Of a stretch of 10,286 nt of DNA, positions 1-9,018 are shown piece after piece (positions within the stretch are counted from its first letter, which is position 1; every line of letters begins with the position of its first letter). Both the position numbers and the translations under genes were made by a program. Origin of the DNA: JBKPCD01 sp046727175. Its GTDB lineage: Bacteria > Acidobacteriota > Vicinamibacteria > Vicinamibacterales > 2-12-FULL-66-21. Where the stretch lies: positions 1 to 10,286 of the forward strand of contig JBKPCD010000004.1 in the NCBI GenBank assembly GCA_046727175.1. The letters are read 5' to 3'. Below the pieces are notes generated by a model. The model was given only the letters and a program-made list of their open reading frames with translations, did no database searches and was not told the DNA's origin.

Positions 1-213
1 GAAACCGGCAAGATCGCGGCGATAGCGATGGCGCGCGCGCCAGGCTTTCTCGAAGGTTCGGGCGGTGAGATCCTCGACGTCAGCCGTATGGCCGAGCCGA
101 TATCGGAAGAAGTTGAGCACGCGGGGCAGCTGCTCCGCGTACAGCTGGTCCCAATCCGGTTCCGCCGCGATCCAGCTCGCCAGCCGCCTTGGCAACACCT
201 GCACAGACGCCAT
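1..213 (-). CDS. ECF-type RNA polymerase sigma factor (3'-partial, N-terminal 71 codons)
   Basis: Read on the minus strand from an ATG at 213, 71 codons stay open to the left edge. The product starts MASVQVLPRRLASWIAAEPD and continues with DWDQLYAEQLPRVLNFFRYR, then GHTADVEDLTARTFEKAWRA. This is the region-2 pattern of sigma-70 family ECF factors: a hydrophobic/aromatic helix, then an acidic D-V-E-D-L segment, then TFEKAW before a basic stretch. Region 2 binds the core polymerase clamp and the -10 element. Region 4 would lie beyond the edge. An in-frame TAG nine bases before the ATG supports this start, although no good Shine-Dalgarno is seen. No anti-sigma gene is visible because the downstream side is outside the window. 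The family call is firm; the regulon is unknown. Confidence 0.82.
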   Translation of the reverse strand, partial: MASVQVLPRRLASWIAAEPDWDQLYAEQLPRVLNFFRYRLGHTADVEDLTARTFEKAWRARHRYRRDLAGF

Positions 214-265
214 TTGACTCTATATACGGCCGGGTGGCGGATGTATCACAGGGATCGGGAGACGG

Positions 266-361
266 GGACCGGAGCATGTCGATCATCACCTTGTCGCGGG
301 TCAGCCATGGCTCGATTTGCACGACGCGGTCGAGCGACTGAAAGAAGCGCACGTCATGCAT
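266..361 (-). pseudogene. Remnant of a DUF1254/DUF1214 gene
   Basis: About 32 minus-strand codons read MHDVRFFQSLDRVVQIEPWL followed by TRDKVMIDMLRS. This matches, nearly residue for residue, the segment YDVRFFESLARMVESQPWLE / RDRAMIDPLR of the truncated DUF1254 gene at 4498-5373. The similarity stops abruptly at both ends: upstream of the Met the frame is unrelated, and after LRS it runs into the sigma-factor leader. It is too short to be a gene, and is best read as a fragment left by rearrangement. It is the third trace of this family in the window. Confidence 0.62.
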
Positions 362-455
362 CCAGATCGCACGCCCATGCGGTGGCGCGCGGGTCTCCCC
401 GGAGCGAGTGAGTGGGCCTGACGATCCTTGGTTCGCATTGCGCGGAGACAACAAC

Positions 456-468
456 AAGTACAGTACTT
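456..468. promoter_or_regulatory. Short palindrome upstream of the permease start
   Basis: AAGTA-CAG-TACTT is a perfect inverted repeat 20 bases before the ATG at 489, in the expected 5' untranslated region. It could be an operator half-site pair, or it could be chance. Nothing else ties it to a regulator. Confidence 0.2.
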
Positions 469-488
469 CTGGGGTCTGGAGGTCGCAT

Positions 489-2480
489 ATGTCATGCAGC
501 ATCGGCATCTCGACTCGGTGCCTCGCACGCGTCGCTCTGGCAATGCTTTTTGGGCTCATCGGCCACACTGCGATGGCTCAGTCAGTACAGGGGACAGCGA
601 CTTATCGCGAACGTATTGCCCTGCCGCCGGGTGCCGTGTTCGAAGCCACCCTTGAGGACGTCTCGCGGGCCGATGCCGCTGCGTCGATCATCGCAACGAC
701 GCGTCGCGGCACGCATCCGCTGCGCGTGTTCGCGCGGCTCGCACCGACCGTCGATGTCCTTACAGCACAGGCCGAGTTGGACGTGCTCGCGGCGGAGCTC
801 GCGCACGCCTATCCGGAGGACAACAAGGACAAGAGGATTCGGGCTGTGCCGCTGGATGAGTGGCTGAGGGGCGAGGCGCGTCGGCCGCTCGTCACGCTGC
901 TGGGAGCGGTTGGCTTCGTCCTCGCAATCGCTTGTGCGAACGTCGCAAACCTGCTGCTGACGCGAGCCGCAGAGCGCCAGAAAGAGACGTCGGTGCGGCT
1001 CGCGATTGGCGCGAGCGCCGGGCGGATGGCGCAGTACCTGTTCATGGAGAGCGCGCTCCTCGGTGTCGTCGGCGGCGCGCTGGGGCTGACGCTGGCGTCA
1101 CTAGGGCTGAGCGCGGCCGCCGTCTACCTGCCCGCGGATCTGCCCCGCACCCCGACTGTCGAGATCGACTGGCGCGTGCTCTTGTTCACGGCCGCGATCT
1201 CGATCGCGACGGTCGTGCTGTTCACGCTCGCGCCGCTCGTCCATACGCGGCGCGTGAGCGCGCGTGAATCGCTCGCCCACGGCGCGCGCGCGGCTGGCTC
1301 TGCATCGACCCTGCGGGGCGCGCTCGTCGTCGCGCAGGTGGCCATCACGCTGGTGTTGCTCGTCGGCGCCGGTCTGCTCGCGAAGAGTCTCTGGGCGCTG
1401 GTGCATGTGCCGACAGGGTTCCGTCCGGATCACGTGCTGACTGCCCGGGTTACGCTGCCGCGCGCGCGGTATACGGACGCGCCGCGCGTCGCGGCGTTCC
1501 AACGCGTGTTGTTCGAACGCTTGCGCGCGCTTCCGGGCGTCGCGGGCGCTGGGGCGACGGCGTACTTGCCGCTCAGCGGCGACGACAACGGGTGGGCGTT
1601 CTTCATCGAGGGGCGCCCACCGCTGCCCGTTGGCGTCTACAACATGGCGAAGTATCGCGCCGTCAGCGACGGGTATTTCGGAGCACTCGGGATGCCCCTC
1701 GTTGCCGGTCGCGACATTCTCGAGACCGACACGAGCGACGCGCCGTTCGTGGTGGTCATCAACGACGCGATGGCCAACACGTACTGGCGCGGCGAACAGC
1801 CGGTGGGGCAGCGGTTGAAGTTCGGCGGTCTGCGTTGGCGGGCCATCATTGGAATAGTCGGCGACGTGCGCCACGAAGGGCTGGACGGCGAGTTGAAGCC
1901 GGAGATGTACGTGCCGTTCGCGCAGGCGCCGAATGTCGAAACCACGCCGACGATCGTCGTGCGGACGGCGACGGATCCCGCTGCGATAGCCTCGACGGTG
2001 CGCGCGTCCGTAGCGGAAACGGATGCTGCCGTTCCGGTCGATCGGGTCAGGACGCTCGACGCGTTCGTTTCGGCCTCGGTGGGTCAGCCACGCTTTCGCA
2101 CGTGGCTGCTTGCGGCGCTCTCGCTGCTCGCGCTCGTGATGGCGCCGATCGGTCTCTACGGTGTCACCAACGACGCGGTCGTGCAGCGCACGCGCGAATT
2201 CGGCATCTGTCTTGCCGTCGGCGCCACGCCGGCGGACCTGATCAGGCTCGTGCTTTCACGCGCCGCACGGCTGCTGTTCACTGGACTCCTGCTCGGCCTG
2301 CTGACGTCGGTGGCGCTCACGAGGACCATGACCGGGCTGCTGTACGACGTCGCTCCGCTGGATCTGCAGACGTTTGCGATGGTGCCGGTGTTGCTGATCG
2401 CGATCGGGTTCGTCGCGAGCTACATCCCCGCGCGTCGCGCGTCGCGCATCGAGCCGGCGCTGGCGCTGCGGGCTGAGTAG
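489..2480 (+). CDS. Chimeric ADOP/MacB-type ABC transporter permease with a YbaY-like N-terminus
   Basis: The product is 663 aa. The start at 489 is chosen over the upstream in-frame ATG (408) because GGAGG lies at 478-482 with 6 nt spacing, and a signal peptide follows (LARVALAMLFGLIGHTAMA, cleavage near AMA|QS). Residues 33-75 (VQGTATYRERIALPPGAVFE, then LEDVSRADA) are the start of a YbaY/YscW-type secreted domain. From residue 76 (HPLRVFARLAP) the sequence is an ADOP-family permease: tail of the first MacB periplasmic domain, FtsX helices near 131-159, 184-214 and 230-253, a helix at 275-304, the second MacB periplasmic domain (about 306-530), then FtsX helices near 536-560, 592-621 and 629-652, ending in the typical YIPARRASRIEPALALR. 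Family members are about 800 aa, so the first helix and about 200 residues are missing. No ATP-binding domain is fused and no partner ATPase is visible. Such permeases export peptides or lipids, or act mechanically; the substrate is unknown. The chimera is probably not a normal transporter. Confidence 0.8.
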   Translation: MSCSIGISTRCLARVALAMLFGLIGHTAMAQSVQGTATYRERIALPPGAVFEATLEDVSRADAAASIIATTRRGTHPLRVFARLAPTVDVLTAQAELDVLAAELAHAYPEDNKDKRIRAVPLDEWLRGEARRPLVTLLGAVGFVLAIACANVANLLLTRAAERQKETSVRLAIGASAGRMAQYLFMESALLGVVGGALGLTLASLGLSAAAVYLPADLPRTPTVEIDWRVLLFTAAISIATVVLFTLAPLVHTRRVSARESLAHGARAAGSASTLRGALVVAQVAITLVLLVGAGLLAKSLWALVHVPTGFRPDHVLTARVTLPRARYTDAPRVAAFQRVLFERLRALPGVAGAGATAYLPLSGDDNGWAFFIEGRPPLPVGVYNMAKYRAVSDGYFGALGMPLVAGRDILETDTSDAPFVVVINDAMANTYWRGEQPVGQRLKFGGLRWRAIIGIVGDVRHEGLDGELKPEMYVPFAQAPNVETTPTIVVRTATDPAAIASTVRASVAETDAAVPVDRVRTLDAFVSASVGQPRFRTWLLAALSLLALVMAPIGLYGVTNDAVVQRTREFGICLAVGATPADLIRLVLSRAARLLFTGLLLGLLTSVALTRTMTGLLYDVAPLDLQTFAMVPVLLIAIGFVASYIPARRASRIEPALALRAE

Positions 2481-2790
2481 ACAGGCTCATCGCGCGGCCG
2501 GCGGTTCTCCGGATCATCGTGCTCAGCGACGTCGGCTGGTGATTCGTGTGGCGCTCGGCGGCGCCAGTGTCGCGCTTGTGCTGAAGACCGTGCGTCGTCC
2601 CACCGCGCCAGCGGCGCACTGACTGCGGGTCGAAGATTGGTGCCCGCGGCGCGATCTTGGAAAACGCTGTAAGTGATCGCGGTACATTAAGAGGTCTGAC
2701 ACAACTTCGTGCGATCCATGTGTCTTGGCCCTTAGTAAGCTGCTGATTCTTAAACTTGTAGGCAGAAAGCTAGGAGGTCGAATCCACTTC
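2481..2790. other. Non-coding stretch after the permease
   Basis: No convincing gene lies on either strand. Reading frames here are short, arginine-rich shadows. A few weak G+C stems occur just after the permease stop, such as CCGG-CGGTTCT-CCGG, but none has a T-run, so no terminator is called. From about 2740 the base composition becomes less GC-rich than in the genes, and a small hairpin GCAGAA...TTCTGC spans about 2762-2793. Confidence 0.5.
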
Positions 2791-2799
2791 TGCGATAAT
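2791..2799 (+). promoter_or_regulatory. Possible extended -10 promoter of the tRNA-Ser gene
   Basis: TGCGATAAT is an extended -10 (TGn + GATAAT) 38 bases before the first base of the tRNA-Ser fragment. No good -35 is seen. The placement is plausible for a short tRNA leader, but the evidence is only the motif and its position. Confidence 0.28.
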
Positions 2800-2836
2800 C
2801 GAGTGCGGGCCGCTCGCAATTGGTTGATTCTAAAGC

Positions 2837-2878
2837 GGAGAGATGTCCGAGCGGTTGAAGGAGCACGCTTGGAAAGCG
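2837..2878 (+). pseudogene. tRNA-Ser(GGA), 5' half only
   Basis: The sequence begins GGAGAGA (acceptor 5' strand), then TG, then a class-II D arm TCC-GAGCGGTTGAA-GGA. The anticodon arm is CACGC-TTGGAAA-GCG, with anticodon GGA for serine. After GCG the next two bases are AT instead of the TG needed to close the anticodon stem, and no TCTCTCC acceptor strand or GTTCGAATC T-loop follows within 150 bases. A small stem CTCGG...CCGAG comes right after and could be a residue of the long variable arm. The gene is therefore broken in the 3' side of the anticodon stem. It cannot make a functional tRNA and probably marks a recombination or integration breakpoint. Confidence 0.75.
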
Positions 2879-2999
2879 ATCTCGGCGAGGCTTACCGAGC
2901 GACATCAAAACACTTCGTCGCGCAATCGATTCAACGACTTGCCGCTCGGAAATGCTCCTTGATGTGACAGCGTAAACCACAGTGTTTGTCGCTGCTTTT

Positions 3000-3030
3000 G
3001 ACCTGACCTTACACAGTTTCTACACAGTTC
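3000..3030 (+). repeat. 31-bp direct repeat, copy 1
   Basis: The core is CCTTACACAGTT followed by a second near-copy CTACACAGTT, so the unit itself contains a tandem 10-mer. It aligns without gaps to 5366-5396 with 26 of 31 bases identical. This copy lies 73 bases beyond the stop codon of the intact DUF1254 gene. With the other copy it brackets the DUF1254 gene pair in direct orientation. Its origin is unknown; a dispersed intergenic repeat or the edge of a mobile element are both possible. Confidence 0.7.
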
Positions 3031-3103
3031 CGATTCGGACTTATCGGCGTCCAGCAACGCACGATGGCTGTTCCGTTTGGCGTGCCCTGCCCGCATACGC
3101 GTT

Positions 3104-4489
3104 CTACAGTCGCTCGAAGTCCGGTAGCGGCCAGGACCGATCGAAGTAGGGCTCCGTCGGCCGGTAGAATCGGAAGTACGCGAACCAGTTCTTCCCGGGG
3201 ACTGTGGGGATCCAGTTCTGCTCGAAGCCGGCCGGTGCCTTCGGCCCGCAATAGATATCCACCGAGCCGTCCTCATTCTTGCGGAGGTCCATGCGCGAGG
3301 ATCGATCGGCGATCTGCTGCTCGTTCAAAATCAGCGCGCGCGTGTCGGCGTCGTACACGGTGACCGACCAGAACAGTTTGATCGGCGGATTGGGCGGGAC
3401 GTGCAGCCGATACGAGCGGCCACCGTCCAGCCATTCGCCAGCCTTGTCCTTGTAGGCGCCTAAGTACGCTGAAGACGGGCCCGGCCGCTTGGGCGCCATC
3501 GCTGGCCCGGCGCCGACGGCCTCGTAGAACCAGGACGCGCGCTCGTCGAGCAGATTCCAGAAGTCCGTTGGGTTGTCGGCGTCGAGCTGCAGCGCGAAGT
3601 CCCAGTGCGCGTCGGCTCGATACCTGCCGCCCGAGAATCGCCGGTCCGCGGAGTTCGCCTTGGCCATCGCCTCGCCGACTAGCGCCGCCTCGGTCAGGAT
3701 CTTCGTCTGCCGCGCATCCGGCGTGAACGGCTTGCCCTTTTCCAGGCCGAGCGGCCGCAACATCGCGTGGAAGAAGATGTCGCGCGCTTCGACTGGCTCA
3801 CGCTGGATGACATCGTCGAGCCGCTGCCAATATTCCATGCCACGCGGAGGCGCGCCGCTCCAGGCGCGCGTGCCGACGTCGAAGATCTCCATCGGCGGCG
3901 GATTGCCACGCTGCGCGTACGGATACATCTTCAGATGCGCGAGTGTCTGCTTCGCACTCGCGGGATCTTCGTCAGTGAGGCGTGCGCCGAGAAAGATGTT
4001 GAAGGTCGGCGAGTGGCGCACGATATACCCACTGACGTCGTTGGGCTCCTTCTGTCCCGGTGCCAGCACGAGATAGGTACCGGGCGTTTCGCTCCCTGGA
4101 ATCGTGATCTGCCAACCGTCGCTGATCCCGCCCTGGACACCCTGTGGCGGGATGATCATGATCAGTGGGCCGGACGAGAGGTCCGCGAATCCGAGGTAGT
4201 ACGGAGTCGTCGCGTTCGCGGTCAGGATGCCGCGGCGGGCCTCGTACGACAGGACCGCGACGATCTGGCCGTTCCGCGCGCCAAGCCCGTTGAGGCCCCG
4301 CTGCCACGCGGTGAACGAGACGGCCGGCAGCGCCCAGAGATACGCCTGACAGGCGCGGTGAAAGTCGCGCTCGTCATAAAGCTTCTGCACCGTTGCATCA
4401 GTCGGGTACCCGTTGGCGAAGTCGTGGGTGAATTCGAGCGCGCCGATGCGCGTGTCGATCGTCTGTAGTCCGTCCTTGCTGGTCGTCAT
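3104..4489 (-). CDS. DUF1254 and DUF1214 domain-containing protein
   Basis: The product is 461 aa, the normal length for this family. The DUF1254 part covers about residues 35-185 (LYDERDFHRACQAYLWALPA, later TTPYYLGFADLSSGPLIMIIPPQG). The DUF1214 part covers about 345-450 (YRLHVPPNPPIKLFWSVTVYD, GSVDIYCGPKAPAG, NWIPTVPGKNWFAYFRFY) and ends PLPDFERL. The ATG at 4489 is preceded by TGAGG seven bases upstream, which overlaps the stop codon of the gene before it. The frame stays open further upstream, but that part is an out-of-phase reading of the preceding gene. No signal peptide is evident, although many relatives are exported. The biochemical role of the family is not established. The gene is 8 nt downstream of the damaged paralogue and was probably co-transcribed with it. 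Confidence 0.88.
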   Translation of the reverse strand: MTTSKDGLQTIDTRIGALEFTHDFANGYPTDATVQKLYDERDFHRACQAYLWALPAVSFTAWQRGLNGLGARNGQIVAVLSYEARRGILTANATTPYYLGFADLSSGPLIMIIPPQGVQGGISDGWQITIPGSETPGTYLVLAPGQKEPNDVSGYIVRHSPTFNIFLGARLTDEDPASAKQTLAHLKMYPYAQRGNPPPMEIFDVGTRAWSGAPPRGMEYWQRLDDVIQREPVEARDIFFHAMLRPLGLEKGKPFTPDARQTKILTEAALVGEAMAKANSADRRFSGGRYRADAHWDFALQLDADNPTDFWNLLDERASWFYEAVGAGPAMAPKRPGPSSAYLGAYKDKAGEWLDGGRSYRLHVPPNPPIKLFWSVTVYDADTRALILNEQQIADRSSRMDLRKNEDGSVDIYCGPKAPAGFEQNWIPTVPGKNWFAYFRFYRPTEPYFDRSWPLPDFERL

Positions 4490-4497
4490 AGCACGCC

Positions 4498-5373
4498 TCA
4501 GGCTTTCTCGATATCGGGTAACCGCCACGTCTTCTTCTCGAACAGCGACTTCTCGGGACCGTAAAAGCGGAAGAGGACTTCGAACTCTCGGTCGGGACTC
4601 GTCGGCACCCAGTTCGACTCCTGCTTCGACGGGGCAGAGGGCCCAAAGTAGACGTCGACCGATCCATCGCCGCTGATCTGAAGGCCAGGGCTCTGCGACG
4701 AACGACTCGCGCGCGTCATGTTTCGGACAAGACCGTGCGTGGCGCGGTCGTAAACGGTTGCCGACCAGTACTGTCCCACCGGCACGCTGGGCGGCACGCG
4801 GAGGCGGTAGGTGCTGCCGCCATCGAACGGGCGACCCTCGTTGTCCTTGGTCGCCATCAAGTAGTACGAGCCCAACCCCGAATGCTTGGGACAGAAGAAC
4901 GCCATGGCGTAGGTCGTTCCGCGGCGGTCGACTGGGTAGTGATTCGGGTCGGCGAATTACGATTGCATGCCGTCCATCAGTCCGGGTGCCGTTGGCAGTG
5001 CCCAGTGGCCGCCTTCGTAGAACGGCGGCACCAGGCTCGCTTCGTACTGCAGGTCGAGCCACTGACGCGCTTCCTGCGCCGCGCCATTCATGATCTCGCG
5101 TGTGGTCGGATCGGGATTGAACGTCTTACCCTTCTCGATGCCGAGCGTCCGCAGCGGGTCGATCATTGCGCGGTCGCGCTCCAGCCACGGCTGGCTTTCG
5201 ACCATACGCGCCAGCGATTCGAAGAAGCGCACATCGTAATGAATCGTGGCGTCGAAGACGACGGCGGCTGCGTCGAGATAGGTCGTGGGCGGTGGGTTCG
5301 CCGCGGCAGACAGCGGATAGAACGCGATCCGCTTGCCGTATTCGTTGGTAATCGTCGCCCGTTTCGACCCCAC
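4498..5373 (-). pseudogene. DUF1254/DUF1214 paralogue, N-terminally truncated and interrupted by TAA
   Basis: Two minus-strand frames, 4957-5373 and 4498-4905, lie in the same phase and are separated by one TAA codon at 4957-4959. Read through, the protein is continuous and typical: ITNEYGKRIAFYPLSAAANP, YDVRFFESLARMVESQPWLE, PPFYEGGHWALPTAPGLMDG, MQS-stop-FADPNHYPVDRRGT, YWSATVYDRATHGLVRNM, GSVDVYFGPSAPSKQESNWV, ending WRLPDIEKA. The 292 codons correspond to the C-terminal two thirds of a roughly 450-aa family member; most of DUF1254 is absent. Homology begins near 5351, and the only start nearby is a GTG at 5373 inside the 31-bp repeat. TAA is not a known recoding codon, so this is a pseudogene, or a sequencing substitution at one base. 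Confidence 0.8.
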
Positions 5374-5396
5374 CTTACACAGTTCTTACACAATTC
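5366..5396 (+). repeat. 31-bp direct repeat, copy 2
   Basis: This is the second copy of the CCTTACACAGTT + TTACACAATT unit, in the same orientation as 3000-3030 and identical at 26 of 31 positions. It abuts the truncated 5' end of the upstream DUF1254 gene, so the lost N-terminal half was removed at or very near the repeat. Confidence 0.7.
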
Positions 5397-5472
5397 AATT
5401 TGCGGTTAGCGCGTCTCAACGGCTGCGATTAGCCGACCGGCCGCGCCGCACGAAACAATCCGCGAGCCCTTC

Positions 5473-5513
5473 AAATTCTCAACGCCCCCGTTCGAATCCC
5501 TGACACCCAGCCA
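5473..5513 (+). repeat. Composite short repeat, left copy
   Basis: Two abutting segments recur at the other side of the kinase operon. AAATTCTCA-ACGCCCCCG-TTCGAAT (5473-5497) resembles 8996-9018. TCCCTGACACCCAGCCA (5497-5513) is identical to 8891-8907. Such short GC-rich intergenic units look like REP-type dispersed elements, though no RAYT transposase is present. The rest of 5397-5590 holds no gene I can support. Confidence 0.55.
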
Positions 5514-5590
5514 GCTCGTCCGCTCTGGGGACACCCATCCGTACTTGTATGAACGCAAGTTTGGGGCGGAACCTTACAAGCCGATACGCC

Positions 5591-5646
5591 TCCGCGATCG
5601 GCACCTCGAGGCGGTCGGGCGACACCCGACTCTCCCCGATCGCGGA
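5591..5646 (-). terminator. Nested inverted repeat downstream of the kinase/NTF2 operon
   Basis: The outer arms TCCGCGATCGG (5591-5601) and CCGATCGCGGA (5636-5646) are a perfect 11-bp inverted repeat. Inside sits a second perfect hairpin, GTCGGG-CGACA-CCCGAC (5614-5630). It starts 14 bases after the stop of the NTF2-like gene on the minus strand. There is no T-run after it, so it may be an mRNA-stabilising or Rho-assisted 3' structure instead of a classical intrinsic terminator. Confidence 0.45.
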
Positions 5647-5660
5647 CCGCGATGGAGCCG

Positions 5661-6032
5661 CTACGGCTCGGCGTCCCAGAGCTTGCTGACGATTGACCAG
5701 CGCTCGCCAACCTTCAACAGGTGAAAGTGGTCGATCACGACACCGTGATGATCGCTTTCGCGCACCCTCGCCGTGGCGACGCGTCTCGTCATTTCGATGC
5801 CGATCGTCTCGCACGAGAACGGGTCGCCCGCAGCGGCCGGGGCAGGATTCGCCGCCACCCAGTTATAGAGCTCCGCGATGGGGCCGGCGATGAGGTCGTC
5901 GCCCAGATAGCCGCACAGGATCGCCTGCTCGTGGAAGGCGCGCTTCAGCGTCTCCACATCGCCCGTCCGCATTCCCTCTGCGTAGAACGTAATGGCCTCT
6001 CGAATGCCCTGTTCATCGAACGACGTCGTCAT
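5661..6032 (-). CDS. NTF2-like / putative lumazine-binding-type small protein
   Basis: The product is 123 aa. The ATG at 6032 is preferred over the ATG at 6062 because AAGGAGAG stands about 5 nt before it. The fold pattern is that of the cystatin-like NTF2 superfamily: an N-terminal helix (EQGIREAITFYAEGMRTGDV), the segment LKRAFHEQAILCGYLGDDL, then paired strands (VATARVRESDHHGVVIDHFH) and the closing LLKVGERWSIVSKLWD. The last part resembles the Lumazine_bd_2 group, where F-H-x-A and HLLK-G-W-IVSK recur. The family includes enzymes, binding proteins and many of unknown role, so no reaction is assigned. It lies 26 nt after the kinase gene and is very probably co-transcribed with it. The protein has no signal peptide and should be cytoplasmic. 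Confidence 0.8.
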   Translation of the reverse strand: MTTSFDEQGIREAITFYAEGMRTGDVETLKRAFHEQAILCGYLGDDLIAGPIAELYNWVAANPAPAAAGDPFSCETIGIEMTRRVATARVRESDHHGVVIDHFHLLKVGERWSIVSKLWDAEP

Positions 6033-6058
6033 ATCTCTCCTTGTGTCCATGAATCCGT

Positions 6059-8335
<2,277 letters not shown>

Positions 8336-8399
8336 CCCGCCCTTGCCGAGGGGACTGATGACCTCGTAGTGCCCGAGTCGTGTACCCTGCCAGCCTCAT
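8336..8399 (-). other. Frameshifted N-terminus of the kinase
   Basis: The expected family start is M-x-L-A-P-G-T-R-L-G-x-Y. Here ATG AGG CTG GCA (8399-8388, MRLA) is in one frame, while GGT ACA CGA CTC GGG CAC TAC (GTRLGHY) and the glycine-rich loop GKGGMGEVY are in the kinase frame. The two are out of phase by two missing bases, or one extra base, at about 8387. The ATG overlaps the stop of an upstream minus-strand frame as ATGA, an arrangement typical of translational coupling. Either the gene is damaged, the sequence has an indel error, or translation starts internally. Confidence 0.6.
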
Positions 8400-8890
8400 G
8401 GGGTCTGGATCGGACCGACGCCGGTGAGTGACCGCGCCGCATGACGGGGGCCGCCAGACGGCACGATAAGCGTCACCGGCTTGCCAGCCGCCACGGTCAC
8501 GCGCCATTCTCGCACGTCGCCGAGCCGCCGCACGGGGCGCTGGTCGCGTTCGGCGAAGGCGACTTGCGTTTGTAGTCGACCATCGACCGCGCGGAGAGCT
8601 GGAGGCACGGCATGAACTTCACGACGCCCACGAGCGCGAGACACGCCTTCGCCGCAACGATGATCGACGCCGCCGTGAACCGGCGGGACTGCCGCACTAC
8701 CAAACGACAGTTCGAGCGTGCGGCACTGCGTCTCGCTTGCGCCCTCCTCGCGTTTGACGTCTCCGAAGTATGTAGACAGATTTCGGACAGCCTCGCGGCA
8801 GCATCGCTCCAGACGCTCCGAAGTGACCGATTGTGAATGGGTTGCCGGAGCACTCCTCAGGCGGCCGTGATCAGGTAGTTGCGAATTCCG

Positions 8891-8907
8891 TCCCTGACAC
8901 CCAGCCA
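8891..8907 (+). repeat. 17-mer TCCCTGACACCCAGCCA, right copy
   Basis: It is identical to 5497-5513 and in the same orientation. It lies 3.4 kb from the left copy, on the other side of the kinase/NTF2 operon. Both copies follow a GAAT-containing context (TTCGAA here versus GCGAATTCCG), consistent with related dispersed repeats more than with a short target duplication. Confidence 0.6.
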
Positions 8908-8995
8908 AGTTAGCTCCCGGGTCGGCACCTTTCATAACCCGCAAGATTCATCAAGATTTAATCGGTGTGATCGCCTGTTCGGGGACGGCAACGCG

Positions 8996-9018
8996 AAATT
9001 CTCAGCCCATTTTCGAAT
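8996..9018 (+). repeat. AAATTCTCA...TTCGAAT element, right copy
   Basis: AAATTCTCA-GCCCATT-TTCGAAT matches the first half of the left composite repeat at 5473-5497 apart from the central bases. It contains the partial dyad CGAAA...TTTCG (8994-9015 region) and lies 20 bases after the stop of the metal-binding protein gene on the minus strand, so it could also form a weak 3' hairpin. Confidence 0.45.

Noticed and set aside
28..411. Plus-strand frame of 127 codons at the left end
   Set aside because: It lies antisense to the sigma-factor start and the DUF1254 remnant, and has an arginine/histidine-rich composition typical of shadow frames.
1101..1874. Long minus-strand frame inside the permease gene (also 1592-2476 plus)
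   Set aside because: Both are GC-driven shadows with runs of Arg, Ala and His and no domain pattern; the permease frame explains the DNA fully.
2741..2800. Second tRNA-like piece (GGTCGAATCC and a hairpin GCAGAA/TTCTGC)
   Set aside because: No T stem, anticodon arm or acceptor pairing can be built around it.
3000..3030. CRISPR-like tandem TACACAGTT units
   Set aside because: Only two adjacent near-copies with no spacers and no cas genes.
4957..4959. TAA as a recoded codon
   Set aside because: TAA is not used for Sec or Pyl, and the position is not a conserved Cys; an ordinary nonsense mutation or error is simpler.
4490..5062. 191-codon upstream extension of the intact DUF1254 gene
   Set aside because: It is an out-of-phase reading of the upstream paralogue; the ATG at 4489 has an RBS and matches the family length.
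5487..5513. 3' end of a tRNA (GTTCGAATC followed by ACACCCAGCCA) as an attachment site
   Set aside because: The T stem cannot pair (CCCCG against CCCTG), no 5' part exists, and the right-hand copy lacks the T-loop; a dispersed repeat is more likely.
8612..8836. Plus-strand 74-codon frame
   Set aside because: No RBS, no recognisable family, and overlapped by two other open frames.
8396..8944. 182-codon minus-strand frame ending in ATGA over the kinase start
   Set aside because: It has only a short protein-like stretch and no recognisable domain, and equally open frames compete on both strands; kept only as a note.
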